The notes under the pieces: generated by a model
What the model was told of the DNA's origin: nothing
Databases searched by the model: none
The model's input: the letters and a program-made list of their open reading frames with translations, nothing else
Shown: piece after piece, positions 53,185 to 63,515 of the stretch
How the letters are laid out: the number at the start of each line of letters is the position of its first letter
Position numbering within the stretch: position 1 is the first letter of the stretch
Position numbers and translations under genes: made by a program
Origin: Massilia sp. Leaf139
GTDB lineage: Bacteria > Pseudomonadota > Gammaproteobacteria > Burkholderiales > Burkholderiaceae_D
Direction: 5' to 3'
Assembly (NCBI RefSeq): GCF_001424165.1
Contig: NZ_LMOJ01000025.1
Span: 578,134-642,133 of the forward strand
Length of the DNA: 64,000 bases

Positions 53185-53925
53185 TCAGCCATCGGTGTAG
53201 ACGTGGGGCGAAATGACGCGCATTTCTGATTCTATCCAATTTTCGACCTCTTGCATCAGGCTGTCAGGAGTATGGTTGTCAGGCGAGATCGGCTTGCCGA
53301 TCGAGACCGTCACGAGTCCTGGCCGTTTGATGAAGGAATTCTTCGGCCAGCACTCACCTGAATTATGCGCGATCGGGACGATGACGGCTTGGGTTTCTAC
53401 AGCCAACCTGGCGCCGCCGCTCTTGTACTTTCCCTTTTTTCCAACAGGGATGCGCGTCCCCTCCGGGAACATGATGATCCACTGGCCATCGGCCAGGCGG
53501 CGCTTGCCATGGCGGACGACGTGGGCGAAGGCGTTCTTGCCTTCGCTGCGGTCGATCGGGATCATGCGCAGGAGCGCCATCGCCCAGCCGAAGAAGGGGA
53601 TATACAGGATTTCCTTCTTGAAGACAAAGACCAGCGGACGAATCAGGTTCGGCAGCAGGAAGATCGTCTCCCACGCCGACTGGTGCTTCGAGAGCACGAT
53701 GGCCGGCGCATCCGGCAGGTTCTCGTAGCCCTTGAACTGGTAGCGGATGCCGCAAATGACCTTCGCGCACCAGATGATGAAGACGTTCCAGCGCGAGGTC
53801 ACCCAGAAGCGCTTGTTGTAGGGGAGGGGCGCGGCGAGAAAGCAGACGCAGGCCCAGACCACGGTGGCCAGCACCATCACGATGGTGAACAACAGGGAAC
53901 GCAGGAACGGGACGACGGTACGCAA
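53185..53925 (-). CDS. plsC: 1-acyl-sn-glycerol-3-phosphate acyltransferase
   Basis: The 246-residue inner-membrane enzyme converts lysophosphatidate to phosphatidate. It has N-terminal hydrophobic helices (about 8-35), the catalytic KHQSAWE (His81 to Glu86, the HX4E form), IDRSEGKNAF and IMFPEGTRIPVG. The start is probably TTG 53925, with AGAG about 6 nt upstream, because no ATG fits before the first helix and earlier codons run into gmhB. It lies 35 bp after gmhB. Confidence 0.9.
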   Translation of the reverse strand: MRTVVPFLRSLLFTIVMVLATVVWACVCFLAAPLPYNKRFWVTSRWNVFIIWCAKVICGIRYQFKGYENLPDAPAIVLSKHQSAWETIFLLPNLIRPLVFVFKKEILYIPFFGWAMALLRMIPIDRSEGKNAFAHVVRHGKRRLADGQWIIMFPEGTRIPVGKKGKYKSGGARLAVETQAVIVPIAHNSGECWPKNSFIKRPGLVTVSIGKPISPDNHTPDSLMQEVENWIESEMRVISPHVYTDG

Positions 53926-53960
53926 GCGGGACTCTCTTTGGTTTGATGATGGGGGGTGAT

Positions 53961-54515
53961 TCAGCCGCCGGCGCGCGGCGCCGTTTTCAGCAGCGCCGTC
54001 ACCATTACGGCCAGGTCGGGGTAGACCTGGGTGCCGGGCGGCAGGCCGCCGGTCTCGTGGGTCTTCTCGCCCTTGCCGGTCAGGACGAGGTGCGGCAGGC
54101 AGCCGCTGATGAAACCGGCCTGCAGGTCGCGCAGCGAGTCGCCCACGGTCGGCACGCCCTTCAGGCTGACCTTGAAGCGCTTGCTGATCTCCTCGAACAT
54201 GCCGGCCTTCGGCTTCCTGCAGTCGCAGTGGTCGCTGGCCGCGTGCGGGCAGAAGAACACCGCGTCGATGTCGGCGCCGACCTGCTGGGCGGCGTTGTGC
54301 ATCTTCTGGTGGATCGCGTTCAGGGTCGGCATGTCGAACAGTTCGCGTGCGATGCCCGACTGGTTCGAGGCGATGATGACGCGGTAGCCGGCCTGGTTCA
54401 GGCGTGCGATCGCCTCGAGCGAGCCGGGGATCGGAATCCACTCGGCCGGGCTTTTAATGAAATCCGGCGAGTCGTGGTTGATGACCCCGTCGCGGTCGAG
54501 GATGATCAGCTTCAT
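53961..54515 (-). CDS. gmhB: D-glycero-beta-D-manno-heptose 1,7-bisphosphate 7-phosphatase
   Basis: The 184-residue HAD phosphatase makes heptose 1-phosphate for LPS heptose, the donor path for the waaC product in this window. It has the nucleophile Asp7 and acid Asp9 in ILDRDGVIN, IIASNQSGI, the zinc site CPHAASDHCDCRKP (Cys89, His91, Cys97, Cys99) and VGDSLRDLQAG. It lies 9 bp after glyS. Confidence 0.95.
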   Translation of the reverse strand: MKLIILDRDGVINHDSPDFIKSPAEWIPIPGSLEAIARLNQAGYRVIIASNQSGIARELFDMPTLNAIHQKMHNAAQQVGADIDAVFFCPHAASDHCDCRKPKAGMFEEISKRFKVSLKGVPTVGDSLRDLQAGFISGCLPHLVLTGKGEKTHETGGLPPGTQVYPDLAVMVTALLKTAPRAGG

Positions 54516-54524
54516 GAATCTACC

Positions 54525-56612
54525 TTACGCCGCCAGCTTCGAGATGTCGGCGACGCGGTTCATCATGCCGTGCAGGGACGACAGCAGCGCCAGGCGGTTG
54601 TTGCGCAACGCCTCGTCCTCGGCCATCACCATCACGTCGTTGAAGAAGCCGTCGACGTCGTCGCGCAGCTGGGCCAGGGTTTTCAGCGTACCGGCAAAAT
54701 CGCCGCCGGCAAAGGCCGCATCCACTTCCGGACGCACGCGCTCGATGCTGGCGGCCAGCTTGCGCTCGGCCCCTTCCTGCAGCAGATCAGGCGAGACGGT
54801 GCCGATGGCGGCGTCGGTCTTCTTGAGGATGTTGGTGATGCGCTTGTTGGCGGCGGCCAGCGAGGCGCTTTCCGGCAGCGCGGCAAAGGCCTGCACCGCT
54901 TCCAGGCGGCCGACGACGTCGTCGACGCGATCCGGGTTCTGGGCCAGCACCGCTTCCACTTCGTTCGGCGTGAAGCCGCGCTCGCGCAGCATGCCGCGCA
55001 GTCGGTCGAGCATGAAGGCTTTCACCTCGGCGGTAGGATCCTTGAAAGCAGCCTGGCCTGCGAACACGCCGACCGCGTCCGCAAGCAGCGCGGACAAGGA
55101 CAGCGGCAGGCGCTTCTCGACCAGCATGCGCATCACGCCCAGGGCGTGGCGGCGCAGCGCGAACGGATCCTTCTCGCCGGTCGGCTGCAGGCCGATGGCC
55201 CAGATGCCGACCAGGGTTTCGAGCTTGTCGGCCAGCGCGACCACCAGGCCCGTGTTCGTCGACGGCAGCTTGTCACCGGCGAAGCGCGGCTGATAGTGCT
55301 CGGACGCGGCCAGCGCGACCTCGTCCGGCTCGCCATCGTGGCGCGCGTAGTACGTGCCCATGATGCCCTGCAGCTCGGGGAATTCGCCGACCATGTCGGT
55401 CAGCAGGTCGGCCTTCGCCAGGCGCGCGCCGCGTTCGGCCAGCGCCACGTCGTAGCCGAGGCGCTTGGCAATCGCGCTCGCCAGCTGCGTCACGCGTTCG
55501 GTGCGTTCCGCCTGCGTGCCCAGCTTGTTGTGGTAGACGACATTGGCCAGCTGCGGCAGGCGCGATTCCAGGGTCTTCTTCTTGTCCTGCTCGAAGAAGA
55601 ACTTGGCGTCCGACAGGCGCGGGCGCACGACGCGCTCGTTGCCGCCGACGATGTGCTGCGGGTCGTCCGTGGCGATGTTCGAGACGATCAGGAAGCGCGA
55701 GCGCAGCTTGCCTTCCTTGTCCGTCAGCGCGAAATACTTCTGGTTCGTTTGCATGGTGAGGATCAGGCATTCCTGCGGCACCGACAGGAACACGTCCTCG
55801 AAGCGGCATTCGTACACGATCGGCCATTCGACCAGGGCCGCGACTTCGTCGAGCAGCGACTCCGGCATCAAGACCTGGTCGGCGCCCGCTTTTTCCAGCA
55901 GCTGGGCGCGGATGCTTTCCTTGCGCGCCTCGGCGCCGGCGATCACCTTGCCTTCGGTCTCCAGGATGCTGGCGTACTTGTCCGCATGCGTGATCGCGAT
56001 CGACTGGCCGTGCGACAGGAAGCGGTGGCCCATGGTCTGGCGGCCGGCGTCCAGGCCGAGCAGGGTCAGGGGCAGCACCTGTTCGCCGAACAGGGCAAGC
56101 AGCAGGTGCACCGGACGCACGAACTGCACGGTGGCGCCATCGGGACGCTGGTAGCTCATCACCTTCGGGATCGGCAGCTTGGCCACCGTATCGGCCAGCA
56201 CGTCCTGCAGGCCGCCGGCCAGGGCGCTGCCCGGCGCCGTGTAGGTGTAGAAGAAGCTTTCCGCCTTGCCGTCCTGGGCGCGTTCCAGGTCGGCGATGCG
56301 CAGGCCGGGGAAGCCGAGGGCCGCCAGCTTTTTCGCCAGCGGCGCGCTCGGGTTGCCGTCCTTGTCCAGGGCGACCGACACCGGCAGCACCTTTTCGCGG
56401 ATCGATTTATCCGGCGAGGTCGCGCGCACCTTGGTGATCGAGACGGCCAGGCGGCGCGGCGTGGCGTAGGGAGTGACGACGCTGTCTTCATCGAGGAAGT
56501 CGCGCGCCTTCAGGCCGTTGGCGATGCCGGCGGCAAAGGCGGCGCCCAGTTTGACGAGCGCTTTCGGTGGCAGTTCTTCGGTCTGCAGTTCGACGAGTAG
56601 TGTTTGATTCAT
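54525..56612 (-). CDS. glyS: Glycyl-tRNA synthetase, beta subunit
   Basis: The 695-residue tRNA-binding subunit of the bacterial alpha2beta2 glycyl-tRNA synthetase. It begins [16 protein letters not shown], has [49 protein letters not shown] and [21 protein letters not shown] near the C-terminal anticodon-binding part. Length is normal. It starts 27 bp after glyQ. Confidence 0.97.
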   Translation of the reverse strand: MNQTLLVELQTEELPPKALVKLGAAFAAGIANGLKARDFLDEDSVVTPYATPRRLAVSITKVRATSPDKSIREKVLPVSVALDKDGNPSAPLAKKLAALGFPGLRIADLERAQDGKAESFFYTYTAPGSALAGGLQDVLADTVAKLPIPKVMSYQRPDGATVQFVRPVHLLLALFGEQVLPLTLLGLDAGRQTMGHRFLSHGQSIAITHADKYASILETEGKVIAGAEARKESIRAQLLEKAGADQVLMPESLLDEVAALVEWPIVYECRFEDVFLSVPQECLILTMQTNQKYFALTDKEGKLRSRFLIVSNIATDDPQHIVGGNERVVRPRLSDAKFFFEQDKKKTLESRLPQLANVVYHNKLGTQAERTERVTQLASAIAKRLGYDVALAERGARLAKADLLTDMVGEFPELQGIMGTYYARHDGEPDEVALAASEHYQPRFAGDKLPSTNTGLVVALADKLETLVGIWAIGLQPTGEKDPFALRRHALGVMRMLVEKRLPLSLSALLADAVGVFAGQAAFKDPTAEVKAFMLDRLRGMLRERGFTPNEVEAVLAQNPDRVDDVVGRLEAVQAFAALPESASLAAANKRITNILKKTDAAIGTVSPDLLQEGAERKLAASIERVRPEVDAAFAGGDFAGTLKTLAQLRDDVDGFFNDVMVMAEDEALRNNRLALLSSLHGMMNRVADISKLAA

Positions 56613-56639
56613 GGGTTCTGTTCTTGTCTGTTCCAGGAC

Positions 56640-57563
56640 TTAGGCAGCGGCTTGGGCAGGCTGGACGGCATTCGGCGCCATTGGGAAGCCGAGCTTTTCG
56701 CGCGAGTCGTAATAGGCCTGGGCCACCAGGCGCGAGAGCGTGCGCACGCGACCGATGTAGGCGGCACGCTCGGTCACGGAAATGGCGCCGCGCGCATCGA
56801 GCATGTTGAAGCTGTGCGAGGCCTTCATGATCTGCTCGTAGGCCGGCAGGGTCAGTTCCAGCTCGATCAGGCGCTTGGCTTCGGATTCGTGGTTGGCGAA
56901 GGCCTGGAACAGCAGCTCCGTGTTCGCGTGCTCGAAGTTGTAGGTCGACTGCTCGACTTCGTTCTGGTGGAAGACGTCGCCGTAGGACAGCTTCTTGGTC
57001 ACGCCATTTTCTTCCCACTCCGTCCAGACCAGGTCGTAGACGTTTTCCACGCCTTGCAGGTACATCGCCAGGCGCTCGATGCCGTAGGTGATCTCGCCCA
57101 ACACTGGTTTACAGTCGAGGCCGCCGACTTGCTGGAAATAGGTGAACTGGGTCACTTCCATGCCGTTCAGCCAGACTTCCCAGCCCAGGCCCCAGGCGCC
57201 CAGGGTCGGGCTTTCCCAGTCGTCTTCGACGAAGCGCACGTCGTTCTTTTTCAGATCCAGGCCCAGGGCTTCGAGCGAACCGAGGTAAAGGTCGAGGATG
57301 TTTTCCGGCGCCGGTTTCAGCACGACCTGGTACTGGTAATAGTGCTGCAGGCGGTTCGGGTTCTCGCCGTAGCGGCCATCCTTGGGACGGCGCGATGGCT
57401 GCACATAGGCGGCGCGCCATGGCTCGGGGCCGATCGCACGCAGGAAGGTGCCGGTGTGGAAGGTGCCGGCGCCCACTTCCATGTCATACGGCTGGAGCAG
57501 GGCGCAACCTTGCTTGTCCCAGTAGGTTTGCAAGGTCAGGATGATTTGTTGGAATGTGAGCAT
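56640..57563 (-). CDS. glyQ: Glycyl-tRNA synthetase, alpha subunit
   Basis: The 307-residue catalytic subunit that activates glycine. It begins [36 protein letters not shown] and has [32 protein letters not shown], almost invariant in the family. It is followed by glyS and gmhB on the same strand. About 80 bp separate it from lnt upstream. Confidence 0.97.
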   Translation of the reverse strand: MLTFQQIILTLQTYWDKQGCALLQPYDMEVGAGTFHTGTFLRAIGPEPWRAAYVQPSRRPKDGRYGENPNRLQHYYQYQVVLKPAPENILDLYLGSLEALGLDLKKNDVRFVEDDWESPTLGAWGLGWEVWLNGMEVTQFTYFQQVGGLDCKPVLGEITYGIERLAMYLQGVENVYDLVWTEWEENGVTKKLSYGDVFHQNEVEQSTYNFEHANTELLFQAFANHESEAKRLIELELTLPAYEQIMKASHSFNMLDARGAISVTERAAYIGRVRTLSRLVAQAYYDSREKLGFPMAPNAVQPAQAAA

Positions 57564-57644
57564 CGTGGGTAACGCCGCAGTAAGTTTGCCAAATGACCAA
57601 TTCTAGCGGGTTTTGCCCAGCCTCTGGGGCCGAGTTCACCTCAA

Positions 57645-59225
57645 CTATTCGACATCGGCCTTTTTCTTCCGATAATTTCGCCCAGACAGCCACGCGCCCG
57701 CCAGCGCCAGCCCGCCCAGCAGCAGGAAGGTGTAATTGCCGAAGCGGATGTACGGTGTGAAGCCGCTGGTGCCGCGCACGGTCGCGCTGAGCACGCCTTC
57801 CGTATAGAAGGGCAGCGCCTGCCGGACGACGCCGCGACCGTCGATGATGGCGGTGGCGCCATCGTTGGTCGAGCGCAGCATCGGGCGGCCCGTTTCCAGC
57901 GTGCGCATGCGCGAAATCTGCAGGTGCTGCGGGATCGCGTACGACTGGCCGTACCAGGACAGGTTCGACATGTTCAGCAGCAGCGTCGCCGGCCGTGGCG
58001 CGTTGCGCAGCTGGTAGGCGATCTCTTCGCCGAAGACGTCCTCGTAGCAGATGTTCGGCAGCACCAGCTGATCCTTCACGGCGAAGGGCAGCTGCATGGC
58101 CTTGCCGCGCGTGGCGTCGTTCAGCGGAATGTTCAGCATGTCGGTAAACCAGCGGAAGCCCGGCGGAATGAATTCGCCGAAGGGCACCAGGTGCGCCTTG
58201 TCGTAACGGTAGGGCGCCGGCTGCGGCGTCAGCGCGATGACGCTGTTGGCGTACTGGCGCGGGCCGTCCAGCAGGGGAATGCCGACCGCCAGCGCGCTGC
58301 CGCTGGTGCTGGCAAAGCGCTGCAGGCTTTCCAGGTAATTCGGCGGCAATTGCTGGGGGAAGCTCGGGATCGCCGTTTCCGGTGTGGCGATCAGGTCGGC
58401 GGGCGCCGCCGTGATCATCGCATGGTATTTGTCGAGGATGCTCGTGAGGAAGGCCTGGTCGAATTTTTGATCTTGCGGGACATTGCCTTGCAAGAGGCGC
58501 ACGCTGATCGGCGCACCGGTTTCCTGCGTCCACTCGACCGTGCGCAAGACGGCGCCGACGGCCAGCAGGGCCGCCAGCAAGCCGACCGCCTGCAGCCGCT
58601 TGCGCTGGGTCAGCATGACGAGGCAGGCGGCGCACAGGGCGACCAGCACGCCGATGCCGTACACGCCAATCAGCGGCGCATAGCCCGCCAGCGGCGCGCT
58701 AACGTGGGCATACCCCGAGACCGACCAGGGGAAACCGGTAAACACCCAGCCGCGCATCCATTCGGACACGCCCCAGGCGACCGGCAGCGCGACCATGACA
58801 AACGCGCCCAGCGGCAGCGCCCAGCGCCGCCGCAGCCAGGTGGCGGCACCTAGCGCAAAGGCGCCGAACAGGCCCATGTACAGCCCGAGCAGGACGATGC
58901 CGATGGCACCCAGGATCGCCGGCAGGTGGGCGAAACGGGTCATCAGGATATACAGCCAATGCATGGCGCCGACCGACCAGCCGAAGCCGAAGGCCCAGCC
59001 GAGCAGGGTGGCGCGCTTGACGCTGTTGCCCAGGCCGACCCGATAGAACAGGTAAGCCAGCAGCAGGAACTGCAGCGGCCACCAGCCGAAGGGCTCGAAG
59101 GAAAAGAGGGAAGCGCCGCCGGCCAGGGCCGCCAGCACCAGTTCACGCAGGGAAGGACGCGCGCCCCGCACAGTCGGTGTTTGAGCGCTGCGCGGCGCGC
59201 TCGCGGGACGGCGGCGCAGCATCAA
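57645..59225 (-). CDS. lnt: Apolipoprotein N-acyltransferase
   Basis: The 526-residue inner-membrane enzyme adds the third acyl chain to lipoproteins. Six or more N-terminal membrane helices precede a periplasmic nitrilase domain with the triad motifs TPETAIP (Glu), [11 protein letters not shown] (Lys) and NICYEDVF (Cys), then [26 protein letters not shown]-terminal helix ends the protein. It overlaps corC by ATGA, the usual corC-lnt pairing. Confidence 0.96.
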   Translation of the reverse strand: MMLRRRPASAPRSAQTPTVRGARPSLRELVLAALAGGASLFSFEPFGWWPLQFLLLAYLFYRVGLGNSVKRATLLGWAFGFGWSVGAMHWLYILMTRFAHLPAILGAIGIVLLGLYMGLFGAFALGAATWLRRRWALPLGAFVMVALPVAWGVSEWMRGWVFTGFPWSVSGYAHVSAPLAGYAPLIGVYGIGVLVALCAACLVMLTQRKRLQAVGLLAALLAVGAVLRTVEWTQETGAPISVRLLQGNVPQDQKFDQAFLTSILDKYHAMITAAPADLIATPETAIPSFPQQLPPNYLESLQRFASTSGSALAVGIPLLDGPRQYANSVIALTPQPAPYRYDKAHLVPFGEFIPPGFRWFTDMLNIPLNDATRGKAMQLPFAVKDQLVLPNICYEDVFGEEIAYQLRNAPRPATLLLNMSNLSWYGQSYAIPQHLQISRMRTLETGRPMLRSTNDGATAIIDGRGVVRQALPFYTEGVLSATVRGTSGFTPYIRFGNYTFLLLGGLALAGAWLSGRNYRKKKADVE

Positions 59226-60109
59226 TCGTCGTCGTCGCGGGCGTGCTGCGACGGTGGCAGCTTCTCGACCAGCAGTACGTGGATCTGGCGCGCGTCGGCG
59301 CGCAGCACTTCGAAGCGCAGGTTACGCAGGGTGAATTCCTCACCCTTGTGCGGCATGCGGCCCAGGTGGCCGGCGACGAAACCGCCGATGGTGTCGGCCT
59401 CGTCTTCCGGCAGGTCGACGCCGATTTCTTCGTTGAACTGGTCGATTTCGGTCAGGGCTTTCACGCGCCAGCGCGGGCCGAGCTGGCCTTCCTTGACCGA
59501 CAGGACATTGTCTTCTTCCTCGTCGAAATCGTATTCGTCCTCGATGTCGCCGACGATCTGTTCCAGCACGTCTTCGATGGTGATCAGGCCGGCCACGCCG
59601 CTGTACTCGTCGACGACGATGGCCATATGGTTGTGGTTGGCGCGAAAGTCGCGCAGCAGCACGTTCAGGCGTTTCGATTCCGGGATGAAGATCGCCGGGC
59701 GCAGCATGGCGCGCACGTCGAACGACTTCTCGGTGTAATAACGCAGCAGATCCTTGGCCAGCAGGATGCCGACCACCTTGTCGCGCTCGCCTTCGATGGC
59801 GGGGAAGCGCGAGTGCTGGGTTTCCAGCACGATCGGCAGCCATTCCTCGATCGGATCGGTGATGTCGATCACGTCCATCTGGGAACGGGGCACCATGATG
59901 TCGCGCGCGGAGAGATCGGAGACCTGGAACACACCTTCGATCATCGACAGGGCGTCGGCGTCGATCAGGTTGCGCTCGTGTGCTTCGTGCAGCACTTCGA
60001 GCAGCTCGGTGCGGTTTTCTGGCTCAGGGGAGATGAGTGCGGTCAGTCGTTCGAAGAGCGACCGGTGGGGTTTGGCGTCCGATCGGACGTCACTGGGATA
60101 CTCGGGCAT
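59222..60109 (-). CDS. corC: CorC/HlyC-family CBS-domain protein (YbeX type)
   Basis: The 295-residue cytoplasmic protein has two CBS domains ([14 protein letters not shown]...[24 protein letters not shown], and [42 protein letters not shown]) and a C-terminal CorC_HlyC domain ([22 protein letters not shown]). It lacks the DUF21 membrane part. It is implicated in Mg2+/Co2+ efflux and ribosome-related phenotypes. It is co-transcribed with lnt and diverges from iorA. Confidence 0.94.
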   Translation of the reverse strand: MPEYPSDVRSDAKPHRSLFERLTALISPEPENRTELLEVLHEAHERNLIDADALSMIEGVFQVSDLSARDIMVPRSQMDVIDITDPIEEWLPIVLETQHSRFPAIEGERDKVVGILLAKDLLRYYTEKSFDVRAMLRPAIFIPESKRLNVLLRDFRANHNHMAIVVDEYSGVAGLITIEDVLEQIVGDIEDEYDFDEEEDNVLSVKEGQLGPRWRVKALTEIDQFNEEIGVDLPEDEADTIGGFVAGHLGRMPHKGEEFTLRNLRFEVLRADARQIHVLLVEKLPPSQHARDDDD

Positions 60110-60268
60110 AGTTGGCGTGAAGCCGTTGTTACGATGGACGTAGCATACACCAAAAGCGAGCCCGCCAGAGCGCGCGAGGCCGCCGGCGCCGATCCGCGCC
60201 CCCTCCTCAGCGCGTCCGACGTGCTTGCTTTATCATGGTTTGATTGGCCAAATAGCAAAGGAAAACGC

Positions 60269-60721
60269 ATGCCCGCCCTTACCATCAACGGCACCACTAC
60301 CAACCTCGACGTCCCCGACGACATGCCCTTGCTGTGGGTACTGCGCGATGTGGCCGGGCTGACCGGCACCAAGTTCGGCTGCGGCCAGGCCCTGTGCGGC
60401 GCCTGCACCGTCCACCTCGACGGCCAGCCGATCCGCTCCTGCGTCACGCCGGTAGCAAGCGCGGCGGGCAAGAAGATCGTCACCATCGAGGCCATCGGCC
60501 AGGATCCGGTCGGCGCCAAGGTGCAGGACGCCTGGCGCCAGATCGATGTGGTGCAGTGCGGCTATTGTCAGTCGGGCCAGATCATGTCGGCCACGGCCTT
60601 GCTGCAGACGACCCCGAAGCCGAGCGACGCCGATATCGACAATGCGATGTCGGGCAATATCTGTCGCTGCGGCACCTATGGGCGCATCCGCCAGGCGATC
60701 AAGATCGCCGCCGCAAAATAA
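60269..60721 (+). CDS. Isoquinoline 1-oxidoreductase-type [2Fe-2S] small subunit
   Basis: The 150-residue electron-transfer subunit of a molybdenum hydroxylase. It has a plant-ferredoxin-type cluster (Cys38, Cys43, Cys46, Cys58; [16 protein letters not shown]) and a second cluster (Cys97, Cys100, Cys132, Cys134; QCGYCQSGQ and [10 protein letters not shown]). AAAGGA lies about 7 nt before the ATG. It is 22 bp before the large subunit. The complex lacks a FAD subunit gene, as in IorAB-type enzymes. Substrate unknown. Confidence 0.93.
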   Translation: MPALTINGTTTNLDVPDDMPLLWVLRDVAGLTGTKFGCGQALCGACTVHLDGQPIRSCVTPVASAAGKKIVTIEAIGQDPVGAKVQDAWRQIDVVQCGYCQSGQIMSATALLQTTPKPSDADIDNAMSGNICRCGTYGRIRQAIKIAAAK

Positions 60722-60743
60722 TAAGGGAAGCGAAAGAGCGCAC

Positions 60744-62975
60744 ATGAGCCAAATCAAAGAAACGAAGATCCCGAATTCGCGCCGCCGCTTCATGCAACTG
60801 GGTGCGACCGCCGGCGGCGGACTGCTGTTCGGCTTCTCGCTGTTCGGCTGCCAGAAGGAGAGCGAGCGCAAGGAAGCGCCGCCGGAAAAGGCGGTGGGGC
60901 AGGCCAGTACCAAGCATTCCGACACGCCGCCGGGCCTGGCGCGCGACGCGTTTATTCGCATCGACCGCACGGGCATCGTCACCCTGATCGTCCACAAGGT
61001 CGAGATGGGGCAGGGCACGTTCACTTCGATGCCGATGCTGCTGGCCGAGGAACTCGGCGCCGACCTGGCGAAGGTGAAGCTGGAGCAGGCGCCGGCCAAC
61101 AACGAACTGTATGCCGACCCGCTGCTCGGCGGCCAGGTGACGGGCGGCTCGACCTCGGTGCGCGGCGCCTGGAAACCGCTGCGCGAAGCCGGCGCCATGG
61201 TGCGCAGCGTGCTGGTCGCGGCCGCGGCCAAGAACTGGGATGTCGATACGAACGAACTGCAGGTCGTGGCCGGTTCCGTGCGCCACCAGGCCTCCGGCCG
61301 TTCGGCCCACTTCGGCGAACTGGTCGACGCGGCCTCCACCATGGAGTTGCCGAAGAACGTCAAGCTGAAGACGCCGGAGCAATATGTTCTGATCGGCACA
61401 TCGATGAAGCGCCTCGATTCGGCGCCCAAGACGGACGGCACGGCCCTGTTCGGCATCGATGCGCGCCTGCCGATCATGGGCATCGCCGCCGTCGCCGCCT
61501 CGCCGGTCACGGGCGGCAAACTCGTCGGCGTGGACGAGGCCAAGGCCATGGCCGTGAAGGGTGTGCGCCAGGTGTTGCGTCTGGAGGGGGCCGTGGCCGT
61601 GGTGGCGGATCACTTCTGGGCCGCCAAGCAGGGCCTGGCGGCGGCAGCCCCGCGCTGGGACGATGGCGCCAACGCTAAAGTGTCGCTGGCCGGCATCATC
61701 AGCGACATGATGAAAATGTCCGAGGGAACTGGTGCGGTCGCCAAGAACGCGGGCGACGCCATCAAATCGCTGGCCCAGGAAGGCGGGCGCAAGGTCGAAG
61801 CCGTCTATGAGATGCCTTTCCTCGCCCACGCCACCATGGAACCGATGAATTGCACGGTCGACCTGCGTCCCGACGGCTGCGACCTCTGGGTCGGCACCCA
61901 GGTGCCGGCGCTGGCCCAGGGCGCGGCGGCCAAGGTCGCCGGCATCCCGGTCGAAAAGGTCAAGGTGCATAACTATTACCTGGGCGGCGGGTTCGGCCGG
62001 CGCCTGGAAGTCGACTACGTGATCCAGGCGGTGGCCTTTGCAAAACTGACCAAGGGCCCGGTCAAATTCATCTGGACGCGCGAAGAAGATATCCAGCACG
62101 ACATGTTCCGTCCATATTATGTGGATCGCCTGGCGGCGCGCCTGGACGACAAGGGAAAAGTGGCGGCCTGGTTCCACCGCGTGACGGGTTCGTCGATCAT
62201 GGCGCGCTTCGCGCCGCCGGCAGTCAAGAACGGCGTCGATCCGGATGCGGTGGAAGGCGCGGCCGACCTGCAGTACACGATTCCCGACATGCGGGTCGAG
62301 TATGTGCGCCACGAACCGCCGGGCGTGCCGACCGCCTTCTGGCGCGGCGTCGGCCCGACCCACAACGTGTTTGTGGTGGAAAGTTTTATCGACGAACTGG
62401 CGCAGGCGGCGAAGCAGGATCCGCTCGCCTTCCGCCGCGCCTTGCTCGATAAATCGCCGCGCACGCTCGGCGTGCTGAACCTGGCCGCGCAAAAGGCGGG
62501 CTGGGGCAAGCCGCTGGCGCCGATTGCTGGCCGCAAGGTCGGGCGCGGCATCTCGACCCAGTTCGCCTTCGGCAGCTACATGGCGCAGGTGGCGGAAGTC
62601 TCGGTCGGCCCGGATGGCGACGTGCGCCTGCACCGCGTCGTGTGCGCGGTCGACTGCGGCCAGGCGATCAATCCCGACACCATCGTCGCCCAGATGGAAG
62701 GCGGCATCGTCTTCGGGGCGACGGCGGCGCTGTGGAACGAGATCACGCTCGCCAACGGCCGCGTGCAGCAGACCAATTTCGGCGACTATCGCATGATGCG
62801 CATCAATGAAGCGCCGAAAGTGGAAGTGCACATCGTCACCAGCACCGACGAGCCGGGCGGTATCGGCGAGCCGGGCACGTCCGGCATCGCGCCGGCGCTC
62901 ACCAATGCCGTGTTTGCGGCGACCGGCAAGCGGATTCGCAAGCTGCCGATCGGAGATCAATTGAAGCGGGCGTAA
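60744..62975 (+). CDS. Molybdopterin-binding large subunit, IorB type (xanthine dehydrogenase family), Tat signal
   Basis: The 743-residue catalytic subunit has a twin-arginine signal, NSRRRFMQLGATAGGGLLFGF, so the folded enzyme is probably exported. A Cys follows in LFGC and could be lipidated, though it is not a perfect lipobox. Motifs are GGGFGRRLEVDYV, WRGVGPTHNVFVVES and the active-site Glu in GIGEPGTSGIAP. It hydroxylates or oxidises an aldehyde or N-heterocycle; the substrate is unknown. It pairs with the [2Fe-2S] gene upstream. No maturation (XdhC/CoxI) gene is nearby. Confidence 0.92.
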   Translation: MSQIKETKIPNSRRRFMQLGATAGGGLLFGFSLFGCQKESERKEAPPEKAVGQASTKHSDTPPGLARDAFIRIDRTGIVTLIVHKVEMGQGTFTSMPMLLAEELGADLAKVKLEQAPANNELYADPLLGGQVTGGSTSVRGAWKPLREAGAMVRSVLVAAAAKNWDVDTNELQVVAGSVRHQASGRSAHFGELVDAASTMELPKNVKLKTPEQYVLIGTSMKRLDSAPKTDGTALFGIDARLPIMGIAAVAASPVTGGKLVGVDEAKAMAVKGVRQVLRLEGAVAVVADHFWAAKQGLAAAAPRWDDGANAKVSLAGIISDMMKMSEGTGAVAKNAGDAIKSLAQEGGRKVEAVYEMPFLAHATMEPMNCTVDLRPDGCDLWVGTQVPALAQGAAAKVAGIPVEKVKVHNYYLGGGFGRRLEVDYVIQAVAFAKLTKGPVKFIWTREEDIQHDMFRPYYVDRLAARLDDKGKVAAWFHRVTGSSIMARFAPPAVKNGVDPDAVEGAADLQYTIPDMRVEYVRHEPPGVPTAFWRGVGPTHNVFVVESFIDELAQAAKQDPLAFRRALLDKSPRTLGVLNLAAQKAGWGKPLAPIAGRKVGRGISTQFAFGSYMAQVAEVSVGPDGDVRLHRVVCAVDCGQAINPDTIVAQMEGGIVFGATAALWNEITLANGRVQQTNFGDYRMMRINEAPKVEVHIVTSTDEPGGIGEPGTSGIAPALTNAVFAATGKRIRKLPIGDQLKRA

Positions 62976-63013
62976 AAAAACCGGCGCGGATGAGCTTGCC
63001 ATCTGCGCCGGTT
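62974..63013 (-). terminator. Rho-independent terminator of ybeY (minus strand)
   Basis: AACCGGCGC (62979-62987) pairs with GCGCCGGTT (63005-63013), and the helix extends inward by about four pairs. The A-tract at 62974-62980 becomes a U-tract on the minus-strand transcript. It may partly serve the iorB transcript too, but the plus-strand tail is weak. Confidence 0.8.
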
Positions 63014-63044
63014 GTTCGTTATCCGGATAATGCGTCGTGCGCGC

Positions 63045-63515
63045 TTATTCGGTTGCGTACGGATCCGGATACCCGAGCACTTCCATGATGTCGCGCTCGA
63101 ACTGTTCCATCTCCTCGGCTTCCTCGTCGTGCTCGTGGTCGTAGCCCTGCGCATGCAGCACGCCGTGCACCACCAGGTGCGCCGCGTGTTCCTCGACCGT
63201 CTTCTTCTGCTCGTCGGCTTCGCGCTGCAGCACGTCCGTGCACAGGATGATGTCGGCCTGGGTCGGCTCATCCTCCGCCAGCTCCTCGCCTTCGTTATAA
63301 GCGAAGGTGAGCACGTTGGTGGCGTAATCCTTGCCGCGGTAGTCGCGGTTCAGCGTCTGCCCCTCGGCACTGTCGACGAAGCGGATCGTCAGTTCGGCCG
63401 GCCCGAGCAGGGTGGCGCGCACCCAGCGCTCCACCAGCTCGGGCGTGATGGTCGATTCGAGGCGGGCGTCCGGGTACTGGACGTCGAGGTCAAGCGGATG
63501 ATTTTTTTCTTGCAT
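63045..63515 (-). CDS. ybeY: Endoribonuclease YbeY (rRNA maturation factor)
   Basis: The 156-residue zinc-dependent endoribonuclease acts in 16S rRNA 3' maturation and ribosome quality control. The metal motif [11 protein letters not shown] is intact, preceded by [34 protein letters not shown] 63515 was chosen; it overlaps the phoH end by 26 bp, while the longer frame would run deep into phoH. This is the conserved phoH-ybeY(-corC-lnt) neighbourhood, here with iorAB inserted between ybeY and corC. Confidence 0.95.
   Translation of the reverse strand: MQEKNHPLDLDVQYPDARLESTITPELVERWVRATLLGPAELTIRFVDSAEGQTLNRDYRGKDYATNVLTFAYNEGEELAEDEPTQADIILCTDVLQREADEQKKTVEEHAAHLVVHGVLHAQGYDHEHDEEAEEMEQFERDIMEVLGYPDPYATE

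Noticed and set aside
53943-56600. An 885-codon plus-strand frame opposite gmhB and glyS
   Set aside because: Shadow of two certain minus-strand genes; no recognised motif.
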